DNA of 64,000 nt. Origin: Synaphobranchus kaupii. Taxonomy: Eukaryota > Chordata > Actinopteri > Anguilliformes > Synaphobranchidae. Position numbers and translations under genes: made by a program. The notes beneath the pieces are model-generated. The model was not told the origin of the DNA. It worked only from the letters and a program-made list of their open reading frames with translations, and did no database searches. This document shows positions 1 to 11,579 of this stretch, one piece after another; positions within the stretch are counted from its first letter, which is position 1, and every line of letters starts with the position of its first letter. The stretch is taken from contig CM056395.1 in assembly GCA_029718625.1 (NCBI GenBank), forward strand, positions 22,561,995 through 22,625,994. The letters are read 5' to 3'.

Positions 1-81
1 AGGTGCATTGAAACCACTGGAAGGATTGCGGTAGCTGACTGAAAATCATTAGAAAACCAGGAAATTGAGTCACACAGGATC

Positions 82-210
82 GTGAAGTGCTGTTCATGTG
101 GTACCTGTAATACAGGTACCCAGAAAGATTTGAGGGAAGACTGCTTTTTTGTCCCTTTTCCGAAAGCCAAAAACCAACAAAGACAATATGTTATCATTAC
201 TACCACATCT
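82..210 (+). pseudogene. THAP zinc-finger-like relic (N-terminal part)
   Basis: Reading from the GTG at 82 gives about 40 codons without a stop. They hold a cysteine-rich start (VKCCSCGTC) followed about 15 residues later by FFVPFPK. This is the layout of the first third of the THAP DNA-binding finger (C-x2-4-C, then a hydrophobic-FP motif) found in transposases and in host THAP proteins. There is no ATG at the expected place; GTG stands there, so the start may be mutated. The downstream tryptophan and C-x2-H part is not visible. I infer a decayed first exon of a THAP-type DNA transposon. A chance cysteine-rich ORF is the alternative. Confidence 0.45.
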
Positions 211-2679
211 GTTGTGATCGCAACAATAGACAGTGTTAGCCATCTATAGCTAGATGGCGTTAACGTTAACTGTGTTAGCTCGGCTGACCAACGTCCTCTT
301 TTTCCCAGACATTTATTCTTTTGGGACCGAAAATATCCATCCAGGCTGGATTTCAAAATACCTAAAATCTCCGGTTAAGTTCTGCTCATTCCATAGATCA
401 TATTGAAATAAATAGCCTTAGTATTATATTCATAAGGCCTGCCTGCCCCTGTCCCCTTTTTTAAATCCAATATATGGCTAGCTAGGTATTCAGTATATAT
501 TTGTATATATTTGTTATCAGCTAACTAGGTGTTGTTATCAGCTGTTGTTATCGATAATCAGTTTGTGCGGTCCCTCCTTTTTACATTGGGAGCGGCAGAC
601 CTCGATTCGGATCATGATTTAATTTCTACACACTTTTACTTCTTGCACATAATGTTCCATTCCATATTGCAAACCCATCTGCCTGCTTCTTGAGGAAATT
701 GGGCTCTCGTTCTTTTCCAAAACGTATTTTGGAAATTGTCAATGTGGCAAATGTTTACACTGTAAAGTTCTGACATTAAATCAATTGTTTGTCTGAATTA
801 GCAACAGTAACCAGGCGGGGCGGGACTTAACAATGGGTGAATTGGATGGAGCATTCAGGAGTTAAATGGGGAAATTAGGGTTTAATATGGCTTGGTTTGC
901 CTCAGCGTGATACAAGTACAGTAAAAAGAGACATACGGTAACTTTCTTCTTTAAAGTTAGATCTAGAGAGCTACTGATTGACATTTACCAAATAAAATCA
1001 AACATTTCAATCTACTCCCAAACTTTTTTGATGCAGCCCTGCATTGAAATCTTGACATCAGTCTCAAAGCGACATAAAAAAAAAAAAAGTTGAGTAATAA
1101 ATGCATGCACAGACTGGTATCTATGGCTTTGAGGTCAGATATCAGCCGCAATTTCAAAAATAAGACTTGCATTGCATCATTGTTTTTACTCTACAAAATC
1201 TCCGCACCCTGAAGCCACGACTGTTGCCTTAACATTGAAGCGGCAGAGCTTTGAGTTTAAAGCTCATCAATGAGATGAGAAATAAAATCTTATCTAGTGG
1301 AGGCGACAAGAGGTTTCTTTGCCTTGACAGCACGGCAGCAGAATTATTTAATTGTCAACGGTGAAATATGAAAGTCTTCAACTCTCTTTCCTATTACATT
1401 TACGTGAAATGAGCTTGAAGGGTTTTTTTTTTAAAGCATACTATTATAATTGTTATTAGACATCAGAGGTAGACTGATGATGCTGTCAGCATGCAGCAGA
1501 ATGTTTTGTGATTCACCATTATCAAAACTAACGTTGTGATTCATCTGTGCATAATATTGACCGATTCCTTGCTCTCTCCCCCCCCATACCCCCACGCCCC
1601 CGCGCTCCCTCCCCCAGCCCATCTAGTGCTAACAACCTGAAGTTAATCCCAGTGTCAAGCTTTCATTGCACTGGCCTCTGATTGCCGTGCGCAGGTTTCC
1701 AACGCTTTAGTCTCCAGGCTAACTGCGTTGCGGACGAAAATGACACAGAAGTGACCAATTAAACATGCTCTGGCAGCCCTTTTTATCATAATGAGAGTGT
1801 TAAAAATTACATTTTTAATGAATGATTCAAATCCACCTCTTATTACATCCCGTAATGTGCATATTTATTGGAGTCATTACGGACATTGTGCCTTCTCTAA
1901 GTCCGATATCAAAGTGTTTTATAAGCCTTTGCTTTGAAGCACTTGTGTGGAACCCTTTCTTCCCCCCCCCCCCCCCACCTCCCCCCATTTTAATTGCATG
2001 GACGGAAATACCCTTTGAAGAGGTTGCCGAGCACAGCGATAAATGGAACGTGTCAGGTGTCTTTGGGGATATGCGATATGCTTTCACCGCTTTCACATGC
2101 TTTGTGTCCATATATCTGCCCGTGGCTACCTTTTGGTTTAGCACTCGGTTTAAGAGCGCATAATTCAAAGAAAAATGTTTATGTCACAGAGAGAAATAAA
2201 TGTGTCTGAGGGTTTAATTCAATTTTAATCAAGGAACGGTTTAATCTCTGCTTCTCCGTCCTCAGTTTATTGCGCAGTCAGTCCACCCATCTGCTGAGAG
2301 GGATTTTGAATGTGAGTAATTTACTTTTGGCAGATAATTATATAATCCTGCTAAGCGTTACAGCTGTGACACCTCTTTGTGAACTCGAGAAAAGCTTTTG
2401 TGTGTAACCTCCAATACACTCACTGATACAGAGCGCTGTGTACTCACGGGATGGCTCACTGAAATGCTCTCTAAATGCAAAAAGTGATGCGTTTGGGAGG
2501 GGGGATATAATAGAACTAGCACGCAATGGCTTGTTTTGAATTATTACACTGCGAAATATACGTTGCACATTTGCAAGCGCTTTTACATTACTTTTCAGAC
2601 AGCAACCTATATGGAGGATAATAAGGAGCTTGAAAAGGCATAATTTATTGTGTTTCTTTCCATTTCTTGCCCTGCATGG
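211..2679. other. Stretch without recognised gene
   Basis: AT-rich DNA with short homopolymers: an A run near 1077, C runs near 1580 and 1963-1986. The two overlapping open frames at 1822-2168 on opposite strands pass through the C run and look like chance. A perfect palindrome GTTAACGTTAAC lies near 260. Confidence 0.5.
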
Positions 2680-2715
2680 TTTTACCCATAGATATAGAAC
2701 CATAGATGTGACATA

Positions 2716-4320
2716 CAGTCAAGCCGGAAAGTCTGAACACTCCTTTCACCTTCTCCACGTTTTATTACGTTACAGACTTATACTACAATAGATTGAGTTC
2801 ATTTTTGCCTCAAACATCTACACACAATAGCCAATAATGATGAAGTGAAAACAGGTTTTTAGAAAATATGCAATTTTATTTTACTGACAAAAATAGGTTA
2901 TTTAGGGGTTACATATCTGTACACACCCTTAGCCTAATACTTGGTTGCTGCACCTTTGGCCGCGATTACAGCTTCAAGGCGTCTTGGGAAAGAAGCTACC
3001 AGCTTGGCACACTTGTTTCTGGACATTTTTGCCCATTCCTCTTGGCATATCCTTGCAAGCTCCGTCAGGTTGGATGGGAAGCGTCGGTACACAGCCATTT
3101 TCAGCTCTTTCCACAGATGTTCAATTGGATTCAGGTCTGGGCTCTGGCTGGGCCACTCAAGGACATGCACAGACTTTCTCCGAAGCCACACCTTTGTTCT
3201 CTTGGCTGTGTGCTTCGGGTCGTTGTCATGTTGGAAGGTAAACCTAGCCCTAGTCTGAGGTCCAGAGCGCTCTGGAGCAGGTTTTCTTCAAGGATCTCGG
3301 TGTACTTAGCTGCATTCATCTTTCCCTCTATCAGGACTAATCGCCCCATTCCTGCTGCTGAAAAACATCCCAACATCATGATGCTGCCACCGCCATGCTT
3401 CACTGTAGGGATGGTATTAGCCAGGTGATGAGCAGTGCCTGGTTTCCTCCAGACGTGACGCTTGGTATTCAGGCCAAAAAGTTAAATTTTGGTTTCATCA
3501 GACCAGAGAATCTTGATTCTCATGGTTTGAGAGTCCTCTAGGTGCCTTTTTGCAAACTCCAAGCGGGCTGTGATGTGCCTTTTACTAAGGAGGGGCTTCC
3601 GTCTGGCCACTCTACCATAGGCCTGATTGGTGGAGTTCTGCCTGGATGGTTGATCTTCTGAAAGGTTCTCCCATCTCCACAAGGATACGCTGGAGCTCTG
3701 TCAGAGTGACCATCGGGTTCCTGCTCAACTCCCTGGCCAAGGCCCGTCTTCCCCGATTGCTCAGTTTGGCCAGGCGGCCAGGTCTAGGAAGAAACTTGGT
3801 TCCAAACTTCTTCCATTTACGAATGATGGTGGCCACTGTGCTATTTGGGACCTGTAAAGCTGCAGAGATTTTTCCCTACCCTTCTCCAGATCTATGCTTG
3901 ACACAATCCTGCTTCTGAGGTCTGCAGATAATTCCTTTGACCCCATGGCTTGGAGTTGGCTCTGACATGCACTGTCAACTGTGGGACCTTATATAGGCAG
4001 GTGTTGGCAATCCCCAATCATGTCCAATCAATTGAATTTATCACAGGTGGACTCCAATTAAGTTGTAGAAACATCTCAAGCAGTATCAGTGGAAACAAAA
4101 TGCACCTCAGCTCACTTTTGGGTGTACATATGATATTTTACATTTTGATTTTTAATAAATTAGCACAAATGTCTAAAAACCTGTTTTCACTTTGTCATTA
4201 TGGGCTATTTTGTGTAGAATTTTCAGACAAAAAATTAACTCAATCTATTGTAGAATATGTCTGTAACGTAATAAAACGTGGAGAAGGTGAAAGGAGTGTT
4301 CAGACTTTCCTGCTTGACTG
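2716..4320 (-). mobile_element. Tc1/mariner transposon, family A, 1605 bp
   Basis: The element starts CAGTCAAGCCGGAAAGTC and ends with the near-perfect reverse complement. The inverted ends are about 60 bp and run through the motif CTTCTCCACGTTTTATTACG. It is flanked by TA on both sides (2714-2715 and 4321-4322), the canonical Tc1/mariner target. Length and layout match full-length fish Tc1 elements. One broken transposase gene fills the interior on the minus strand. Confidence 0.92.
2934..3946 (-). pseudogene. Tc1 transposase, frameshifted
   Basis: The gene would cut and paste its own element using a DDE-type catalytic core after binding the inverted ends. It spans about 1010 bp, the right size for the usual protein of about 340 residues. 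The start at 3946 opens with a paired-type helix-turn-helix region (ELSADLRSRIV). The first catalytic Asp sits in WSDETKI near 3490, the second in HDNDPKH near 3220, and the third acidic residue in [11 protein letters not shown] near 3115. The C terminus ends AAKGAATKY at 2934. These parts lie in different frames, with breaks near 3835, 3650, 3480 and 3245, so no functional protein can be made. The catalytic residues themselves survive, so decay is moderate. Confidence 0.9.
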
Positions 4321-4586
4321 TATGTAATAGTTTTTGAGACCATACCCAGGTAATATGGTGGCCAGTAACCATGGCTTTATAACTATGAGCCAATCATCAG
4401 CTATCTGGCTTCTGAGACCCGATTATGACATCACAGTGGGTTAGAAAGTACATGACACTTTGCCATAGGTTCCTATTATAGCTGTACCCAGGTAAGATGG
4501 CTGCCAAATTGTTCCATTTCAGAATTCCAAATTGCTATTACATTACATGATATGTAATGTCTATGGTTCTATATCTATGGTTTTAC

Positions 4587-5540
4587 ACATCAATCTGTAA
4601 CTCACAGGCTTCTATCTCCGACGTTCCACTGCACATCATAGCCTCCAGGACTCTCGCTCAGTAGGCATGACCTTTAAACCTGAACTCTTTGTGTTGAACT
4701 CAAAGGTCAGGTATACAATGTTATGTCAGCACCCGTCCTAAGGTCCATGTTGCTGTGTATTTTTTGGTCTGGCTGAGATCAGTCCCTTATTACACTGGAA
4801 ATCTCCCACACGCGAGGTCTGGCCAAATTATCCAGCCGCTTTCCAACACAAAACCCCAGTGTTTCCTCCCCTGCGCCCGATCAACGGGCTGTGTCTCACA
4901 ACCCCTCGGCAAAGCTTTCACACACAAGGACAGGCATAACCACATGGAAACACCCCGGAATCAGTGTACAGCCACATTTCTGCCAGCGGCAAACCCACCG
5001 CGGCAGGCGGGACAGAGGTGGATTTCTGAGACGGGATTATCCGCAGATGTGCACGCGGCTCTCACGCGCGGGTCACCAAAAAGCCCGTCGGAGTTAAGTC
5101 CCGGGCCTCGGCCTTCTCCCCGCAGCCGAGCGTTGGCGGCGTCTGAAGTTTCCCCCGGAAAAGTTATTCCACTCTAGTCTGTTCTGTTCCATCTGCAGCC
5201 GAACACCAGGGCGCATTTCGCTGACGTGTACGTATGTCTCTGACGGTTCACTTGTGAGAGACCCCGGGATAAAGGGCCATTTCGTTCACTTCACTTCCGC
5301 AGGTCATTGGTGAATCGTTCTTGAATCGAAACTACTTTTAGTTGGACACCGGCATATTATCTCCAGATGTCATTCCTCACTCTCCCGGGCTTCAGCGCTT
5401 CGGTCCACTCAGGCGTTCTCATCTCCTACCTATTCCCGGAAAAGGCCATATCTAATTACTCACTTATCTCAGCCGCTAAGAGAATCAGCCCACCTTCTCC
5501 CTTCAAAAGCCCAAATTAAACCCGCAGGACACCTATGAGT
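4587..5540. other. CpG-rich stretch without recognised gene
   Basis: Between about 4860 and 5480 GC and CpG content rise clearly above the surroundings (for example CACGCGGCTCTCACGCGCGG near 5050). An open frame of 140 codons (4755-5177, +) crosses it, but the translation has no domain I recognise and is Pro/Ser/Arg-rich as expected of GC-rich noise. A regulatory CpG island or a decayed insert are both possible. Confidence 0.4.
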
Positions 5541-8000
5541 GCCCCCATGTTCCAATCAAGCGCAACAGGTCCTGGCATGCCATATCAGTCTCCGTAATAG
5601 CAGAGAATTCTCTTGTACTGTTTCAGGACCTTGGACAGCGGCTGCCTTTACATTCGGTCCTCCCAAGGGTTGCGTTGCTTGACAGTATACGGATGAAAAA
5701 GGTCGCGCCCCGTCCTTGGCCCGCCCCTTTCCCTCCCTTTCTGTGTTATCTCCGCCCTCAGAGAAGTGTGACATGTGTCGGGGTCTCAGTGAATATCCCC
5801 GTTCCCTCAATGCCAAGGAGTTCATGCCTATTCTGGGCATCGTGCATTGAGCATTGAGGTTACTCATCGTGCCATTGAACCACGATGCTTTTTCAACCAC
5901 AATTCCATTTCCGCGTCGTAATTGGAGAAAGGTTTTTTTTTTTTTTGGAATGCAAATTACTGTACCAAAAACATTAATTAAAATAGCAGCACACCCTCCA
6001 AGAAATCGATTTATTTTGCTCTTTCACTCCGTCTATTCACTGACAGATGATTTTTTTTATTGTTTAATTTTATGCAGCTAGTTTCACTCATGTCTACAGA
6101 TAAAGGTCTTGCAGAATGACTCTACCAATTTATATAGTGTTTTCTGTGGTTTTTTTCACGTATATGAAGATCGAGGAGTATTCTGATCAGAGCCCAATGA
6201 TGTGATAAACTCTCACTTTTATTAATTGAATCTAGCTTTAGAGAACAACAAGCCAATAGCAGAGCCAGTACTGTATGTCTTCCATTCTAACAGAATGGTT
6301 AGTTATTATATGGTGGCTGATTAGGGACAAAACTCCTTCAAACCCCTATTCATGCCAGTCAGCAGTCGTCCATATCAACAATGATCCCAAAGTATCCAAC
6401 AGAAACCAAGTGGAATGTTTTTCATTACATTTTAAAAGAGGCCTCAGCACAGCACAATAATTGGATGTGTGTTTTCATGGACTCAAGGCAAACTCCGTCC
6501 ATGAACTTTAGAGATGCGCGTTCCAAAGTACAATGCAAAACATAAATCACAGTAATGAGCATTTTAATCCACTTTACATCTCCAAGGTAAGGTGAGGCAC
6601 GTATTGTTTTTTTTACCTCCATAAATACATTAATTAATAATTAATTAACACATTTGCATCAGCATGTATTTCAAGAGTACTGGGTAATTAAATGCTTTTA
6701 AGCATAGCTTCACATTTGTAATTTGTGCTCTGAAAGTCTTTACTTTTGGACTATTGAATAAACGCTTACAAGCTGTGGTCCTCACAATTTGAGTATGCCA
6801 CCAGAATCACAAGAGAGCACACAGAGGTCACATATATGTGCCAATATATTAATTTAATGTCATATAAAATTAGACTGTGTCTTTTTATTGTTATAGGGGA
6901 AAATTAATAAAGTCCTCAGATGTAATTCCCACTACTGTGATAAAAGGTTTATTTGACTGTTTAACTGATTATCATTTTTGGCCATTAAATCACAGTACTC
7001 CCATAAGCTTTGAAAGTTATTTTTGGAGAGATCGCATTAATTGATATGGCTTGACTAAATTTGCTGGGAAAGGAAACTAAAAAGATTGGAGGTAATTTCC
7101 GTGTGTTGTGTACATGTGTGCGTGCTTGTACTTGAGAGCAGAAAACAATTAGCAGATCTATAAAAGTCAGGGAATATTTAATACAATGTACGTGCATGCT
7201 GTGGCACAACTATGTGCGACATTCTCAATCAATCTGTTGGATATTGCCCGCAGAATGAAAAAACATGAGCTTCAATTGGCCCTGTGATAATATACACTAT
7301 TTATACTGTTTGCCATTACATATACGGCTGCAGTCATAAATTTGCGTTTAATCAAAGTGGAATATTCATGTATTTGAATGTTATTTTCTAGTGCTGAACC
7401 TTGCTGTTACACCACAGCTGGGTGATTTATCTCTGGCAATAGATGGAAGCTCAATTTCTATGTTTATGAAAGTAGTGATATCATTGAATAACTGGTCCCC
7501 AAGGCATTTCCCTGCACTTGAATGAAAAACCGGCTTTAATGCAACTATTTTTAATGTTCTTTCTTTGCATGTACTTTTGCCCTTCAAACACTGCAGAGAC
7601 GGTGGCAATCAAAACTGTGGTGATATTTGTGTGGTGTTGTGTTCGTCCCAGTTTATGAAGGTCTTAATGCACTTAATGTAATCACTTATGAAGACATGCA
7701 CATGCATTTGAAGTGTCAGCGTTTCACAAAATGCTGAAGTTCCAAAAACAGGAATATTGGGACATATTTTGCAAAGCAAATTCTTGGCAGACTGTTACGG
7801 CCCGAAACCCACCCGCATTACAATAACCAAGGGCTAGAAAATGGTGGAACATGAAAATGTACCTTGAACACAAATAAGCCTCTAAACATACACAAAGTGT
7901 CGAGTAAAAGCCAAAATAGATTTTATTTAAGCTTGCAGGATCTCAGCAGCAACTGTTAAACAAAAACAGAAGAAGCTCATGAAAAATCGAACTCATCTGG
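5541..8000. other. Stretch without recognised gene
   Basis: AT-rich unique-looking DNA. I see only short chance ORFs, T runs near 5932 and 6052, and a homeodomain-site-like cluster of TTAATTAA motifs near 6630-6650. No repeat ends were recognised. Confidence 0.4.
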
Positions 8001-8255
8001 GGCCTCATTTATAAAACTTTACGCAGGTTCTACACTAAAAGGTTGCATATGCCCAAAAGGAGAATCCCGCGTACCCTCAAAATATCCTGATTTATAAAAC
8101 CACCCAATTTATAAAAACAGAAAATGGAGAATTCATATCGCAAAACAAAGAAGAGAAGCTTCACGGGGTGTTAAATCGAGATGCTCCTTATGGGGGTAGA
8201 GGTCAGACAGGCAATATTGTTTGATGGAAAATAGTTCTGTACGGGCATAATAAAT
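8001..8255. mobile_element. Possible MITE end (GGGCCTCATTTATAAA type)
   Basis: The start GGGCCTCATTTATAAAAC, followed by short GCG-containing blocks and several TTTATAAA repeats, resembles the ends of common teleost MITEs. I cannot find the matching opposite end before the SINE at 8914, so the right limit is unknown and this may be part of the inverted-repeat element that follows. Confidence 0.35.
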
Positions 8256-8830
8256 AAATCCACTCAAATAAGGTTTAACAACAGCTTTAGAAGTGTCGTT
8301 GTCAGAAACGAAAATGCACATGTGATTATCAAGTGGATAAGGGCAATATTTTCGCTCAATTTACTGATGCAGTTTCAGATTTCAGATGTTGTTGTTTAGA
8401 ATAAAGAACATCCGGTAAGAGAGTCAGTAACTTTTAGTATCACAGTAATTCTAATTCTAAATCAGTATATTCCGGCTCAAAGTATGGTTCAACTACAAAT
8501 TCCACCCCGTCATCTTCATAATCAGACATTTTGTAAAGAAAGCAAATGCTAGCTGCTTCTTCTTTGTTTACAGGCAGACTAAAGCTAGCGAGCTATCTTC
8601 CAGTCTACTTCCGTACGGTCTATGAGCTGGGCACTGTTCTTGCGCGAAGTGATGCTAAAAGTTACTGGATGTTCTTTATTCTAATCATCGACAACTGAAA
8701 TCTGAAACTGCATCATATACAGTCATTTGAGTGAAAATATCGCCCTTGTGCACTCAATAATCATATGTGCATCTTTGTTTCCAACAACGACACTTGTAAA
8801 GCTGTTGCTAAACCTTATTTGCATGGATTT
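8256..8830. mobile_element. Inverted-repeat element with 180-bp arms and mini-ORF
   Basis: The arms 8256-8442 and 8649-8830 are inverted copies of each other, for example GATGCAGTTTCAGATTTCAG in the left arm against its reverse complement near 8700. They diverge moderately. The central 206 bp carries a minus-strand mini-ORF described separately. The structure is that of a non-autonomous DNA transposon. No target duplication was identified, so the outer limits are approximate and may extend left to 8001. Confidence 0.65.
8440..8529 (-). pseudogene. 29-codon acidic ORF, N terminus of the FEPEYTD protein
   Basis: The ORF starts at the ATG at 8529 and stops at 8440, inside the inner edge of the left arm. 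It begins MSDYEDD and contains YFEPEYTDLELE. The protein encoded at 49888-50247 has a matching acidic start and RFEPEYTDTELQ. Position of the motif (residue 17 here, 24 there) and acidic composition agree, so I read this as the truncated N-terminal part of the same accessory-protein family. The cysteine-cluster part is missing. It is too short for a confident homology search alone, but the seven-residue identity FEPEYTD in the same context is unlikely by chance. Confidence 0.55.
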
Positions 8831-8913
8831 AGGCGGTTATTTAATGCAAGTTAGCCTGGGGGGAATTATATCAAATGGCAAGATGCTAATTGTTAGGATT
8901 CAGGATTTACTAT

Positions 8914-9137
8914 GGGTGGCAGTGTAGCACAGTGGTTAAGGAACTGGGCTTGTAACCAAAAGGTTGCAGGTTCGATTCCCAGGTAGGACACTGCCGTTGT
9001 ACCCTTGAGCAAGGTACTTAACCTGAATTGCTTCAGTATATATCCAGCTGCATAAATGGATACTATGTATAAATGCAAAATGCTGTGTAAGTCGCTCTGG
9101 ATAAGAGCGTCTGCTAAATGCCTATAATGTAATGTAA
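8914..9137 (+). mobile_element. tRNA-derived SINE with L2-type tail
   Basis: The 5' part has a box A-like TAGCACAGTGG (8925-8935) and a box B GGTTCGATTCC (8969-8979), the internal RNA polymerase III promoter of tRNA-derived SINEs. The 3' part ends GTCGCTCTGGATAAGAGCG followed by TGTAA repeats, the tail shared with L2/UnaL2-type LINEs, which supply the reverse transcriptase. A direct repeat TACTAT flanks it (8908-8913 and 9138-9143). Good preservation of both boxes suggests a fairly young copy. Confidence 0.88.
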
Positions 9138-9216
9138 TACTATAATTTAGTTACAACAGTGAGACCAGGACAGCATAACTACAGTTTAACATACCATTTT
9201 GGGGGTTAAGTAAAAC

Positions 9217-10262
9217 TGAGTGGATGGCTACCCATCACCTGAAGCTCAACCTTGACAAGACAGAGCTCCTCTTCATGCCGTACAAGACCTCCCCACTACA
9301 TGACCTCTCCATCACCGTTGACGGGACCGTGGTGGCTGCCTCCGCTCTGCAAGGAACCTGGGGGTGGTCCCGGACGACCGGCTGGACTTCAAAGAGCACT
9401 TCAGGGCGACGGCACGGTCCTGCAGGTTCCTCCTGTACAACATCAGGAGGATTCGACCGTACCTGACCACCTACTCCACCCAGCTTCTTGTCCAGACCAT
9501 GGTCACCTCATGCCTGGACTACTGCAACTCCCTGCTCGCAAGCCTACCGGCCTGCGCCATTCTGCCTCTTCAACTGATCCAGAATGCAGCTGCCCGGCTT
9601 TTGTTCAACCTCCGGAAATTTTCCCATGTAACCCCCCTGCTGAGGTCACTCCACTGGCTGCCAGTTGCAGCCAGGATCAGGTTCAAAGTTCTGACCCTGG
9701 CCTACACTGCAGCCAATAGGACAGGCCCCGCCTACCTGCAGGACTTAATCCAGAACTATGTTCCTGCTCGACCACTTCGCTCTTCTACAGCAGGGCGACT
9801 CGCACTTCCCCCCCTCCATGTCAACGGCTCTCGCTCGTCCCGACTGCGGCGTTTTTCCACCTTAGCTCCTCAGTGGTGGAATGAACTTCCCATTCCCCTA
9901 CGTTCTACTCGAACCCTGCCTGCATTCCGTCGAGGCCTGAAGACACACCTCTTCAGACTCCACCTTGACTGATATTCTAACCTAGGAATATCAGTTCCCT
10001 GTGTTTACTAGTTCCCTGTGTTTTCCTGTCTGTTTGTTATAGTTTATAATAGTATTTAGAATAGAAGTGTAGTATAGCTGATTTACCCACAGCTTACTGT
10101 GAACTACAGTCAACGTTCATTACTAGGGATAGCTGCTACATTATGGGAAGGATGTGCTTTGTCTTGTCTGTTCTGTAGTGATCTTGATGATGTCTCTGTA
10201 TGCACTTATTGTACGTCGCTTTGGATAAAAGTGTCTGCTAAATGAATGTAATGTAATGTAAT
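9217..10262 (+). mobile_element. 5'-truncated L2 (UnaL2-like) LINE
   Basis: The insert starts inside the reverse transcriptase gene and ends with GTCGCTTTGGATAAAAGTG, a short spacer and ATGTA repeats, the tail that L2-clade reverse transcriptase recognises. GTAAAAC occurs on both sides (9210-9216 and 10263-10269) as a 7-bp target duplication, which fixes both ends. Truncation at the 5' side is normal for target-primed reverse transcription. The same tail ends the SINE just upstream, so partner and parasite lie side by side. Confidence 0.9.
9222..9972 (+). pseudogene. L2 reverse transcriptase, C-terminal part
   Basis: The reading frame begins in the late palm/thumb region of an L2 reverse transcriptase (WMATHHLKLNLDKTELL), shifts frame near 9360, and continues as an open frame of about 200 codons to 9972. 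That part holds the conserved L2 C-terminal motifs DYCNSLLASLP, LHWLPV and WWNELP, and ends in KTHLFRLHLD. The endonuclease and the catalytic YADD motif lie in the missing 5' part. It cannot be active. Only one frame break in 750 bp suggests a relatively young insertion. Confidence 0.9.
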
Positions 10263-10269
10263 GTAAAAC

Positions 10270-10304
10270 AATATAAAATTCTTCAAAATGGGTGAACAAT
10301 CCCT
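10270..10304 (-). mobile_element. End of a TTAA-type MITE
   Basis: Read on the minus strand from the TTAA at 10305-10308, the sequence is AGGGATTGTTCACCCATTTT. This matches the terminal motif of a very common fish MITE group with TTAA targets. Its other end was not found. The L2 (9217-10262) inserted 40 bp inside it. Confidence 0.45.
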
Positions 10305-10308
10305 TTAA

Positions 10309-11579
10309 GGGCAAACCACTGTGCACTCTTGGGTGCAACAGGACCTGCTGCAATTGCATTGACATCCACCGAAAGCAAACCATTTTCGTCTCATTATTAC
10401 TTTTTTATTTTTTTCTGTGACTTTGTTTTGACGGAAAGCACTTTCCCTTTGATGTGTTGATTAGAAAACGGCATATACGCAGAGCTGTGTTTGATGTTCT
10501 ATGCAAATCAACTTGTTTCATCACACCTAGGGCCAAATTTCCATGCAAGTGATAGTGGTTAGCCACCATGCCTTTCTACCTAGCTGCCTATTAATCACAG
10601 TAGGCTTTGGGAATAAAATCATCAGGACAAGATGAAGCCCCCTTCAAATGTTTTATATGTAAATGGAAGGGAGGAAAGCATACTCATTTGGAACAGAACA
10701 TGTAACCAGGATGTTTCAAGTTTAAATGTTAGTAATCTGGCCATGGTAATAAACGTGTAGATGTACACAGTAGACACACACACACGCGCGCACGCCCCCA
10801 TATTTTATTTTTATGTTGAAATACAATGGACATTGGATACCAGCTGGCTGAATGCAACAGGTATAAGTGGAAGCTAAAGCGTTTTAGGCAGTTTGGGTAT
10901 TTTTACTGAGGGAATTGCGTAATGTACCACTGGGCATGCAGGCAAAATGTGTGTGGAGCTTGCAGCTATATAATTGCAGCCTAACAACAGACAAGATAGA
11001 ATGGAGGCGATAAAGCATGTTGGCCCTCTTGTCAGTCCGTGCTTCATATTATGAAGAGTTACTTTTCACACTTAATGAATAGAACCAAGTGATCAGGGTC
11101 TGGTTGTGTCAAGCACTAGAGCTCGCTGCAGAAGGACATTAGTGACAAGCTGGTTGGATGGCCAGAATATTACAGAAACAGGGAACTTCAAAGCCTGTCT
11201 CCCAGAGTAAAGGTTGCAGGTAATAATCCAGAGAGGAGCAGACAGACAGTTCTCCCTCCTTTCAAAGTAAGTGGATAATGACCAGCGTTCCCAAATGGGA
11301 ACACTCTGAAAATTAAGTATACTTACCGATACATAAGCATACTTACTTACCGCGTGCATACACCCACTGAGGACGCTTTGCCCTGGTTATAGACTTATAT
11401 CACCTATGATGACAACTCCACATTCTCATGGTGGTGGCATAATCCCATACATATGAAGAGCTGGTCTTATTATGTTATAGAACTACATGTCATGTGAGGA
11501 TGGTAGCCTGTAAGCCAGTATTGCTAAAAGTGCGTGAGACCTGCCGGATATTTTTGCTGGATATTTTTAAAACAAAAGA
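10309..11579. other. Stretch without recognised gene
   Basis: Mixed-composition DNA with a short CA/CG run near 10777-10795. No conserved ORF and no repeat ends recognised. Confidence 0.4.

Larger units (their letters stand above)
2686..4580. mobile_element. MITE of 288 bp split by a Tc1 element
   Basis: The ends are inverted copies: CCATAGATATAGAACCATAG at the left and its reverse complement at 4561-4580. Both sides are flanked by the direct repeat TTTTAC (2680-2685 and 4581-4586), a 6-bp target duplication, or 8 bp with one mismatch if the terminal C is counted out. Homology between the arms continues past the Tc1 insertion point: after removing 2716-4320 and one TA, the left arm runs on as ACATATGTAATAG, matching the right arm. 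The host element is therefore older than the Tc1 inside it. The superfamily is not settled; hAT would fit an 8-bp duplication. Confidence 0.7.

Noticed and set aside
1822..2168. 113-codon ORFs on both strands at the same place
   Set aside because: Both pass through a poly-C run and have no domain.
4755..5177. 140-codon ORF in CpG-rich DNA
   Set aside because: No domain, low-complexity Pro/Ser/Arg composition, no splice or start context that I can support.
8925..8985. Functional tRNA gene
   Set aside because: Boxes A and B are present, but no cloverleaf acceptor pairing is seen and the tail is that of a SINE.
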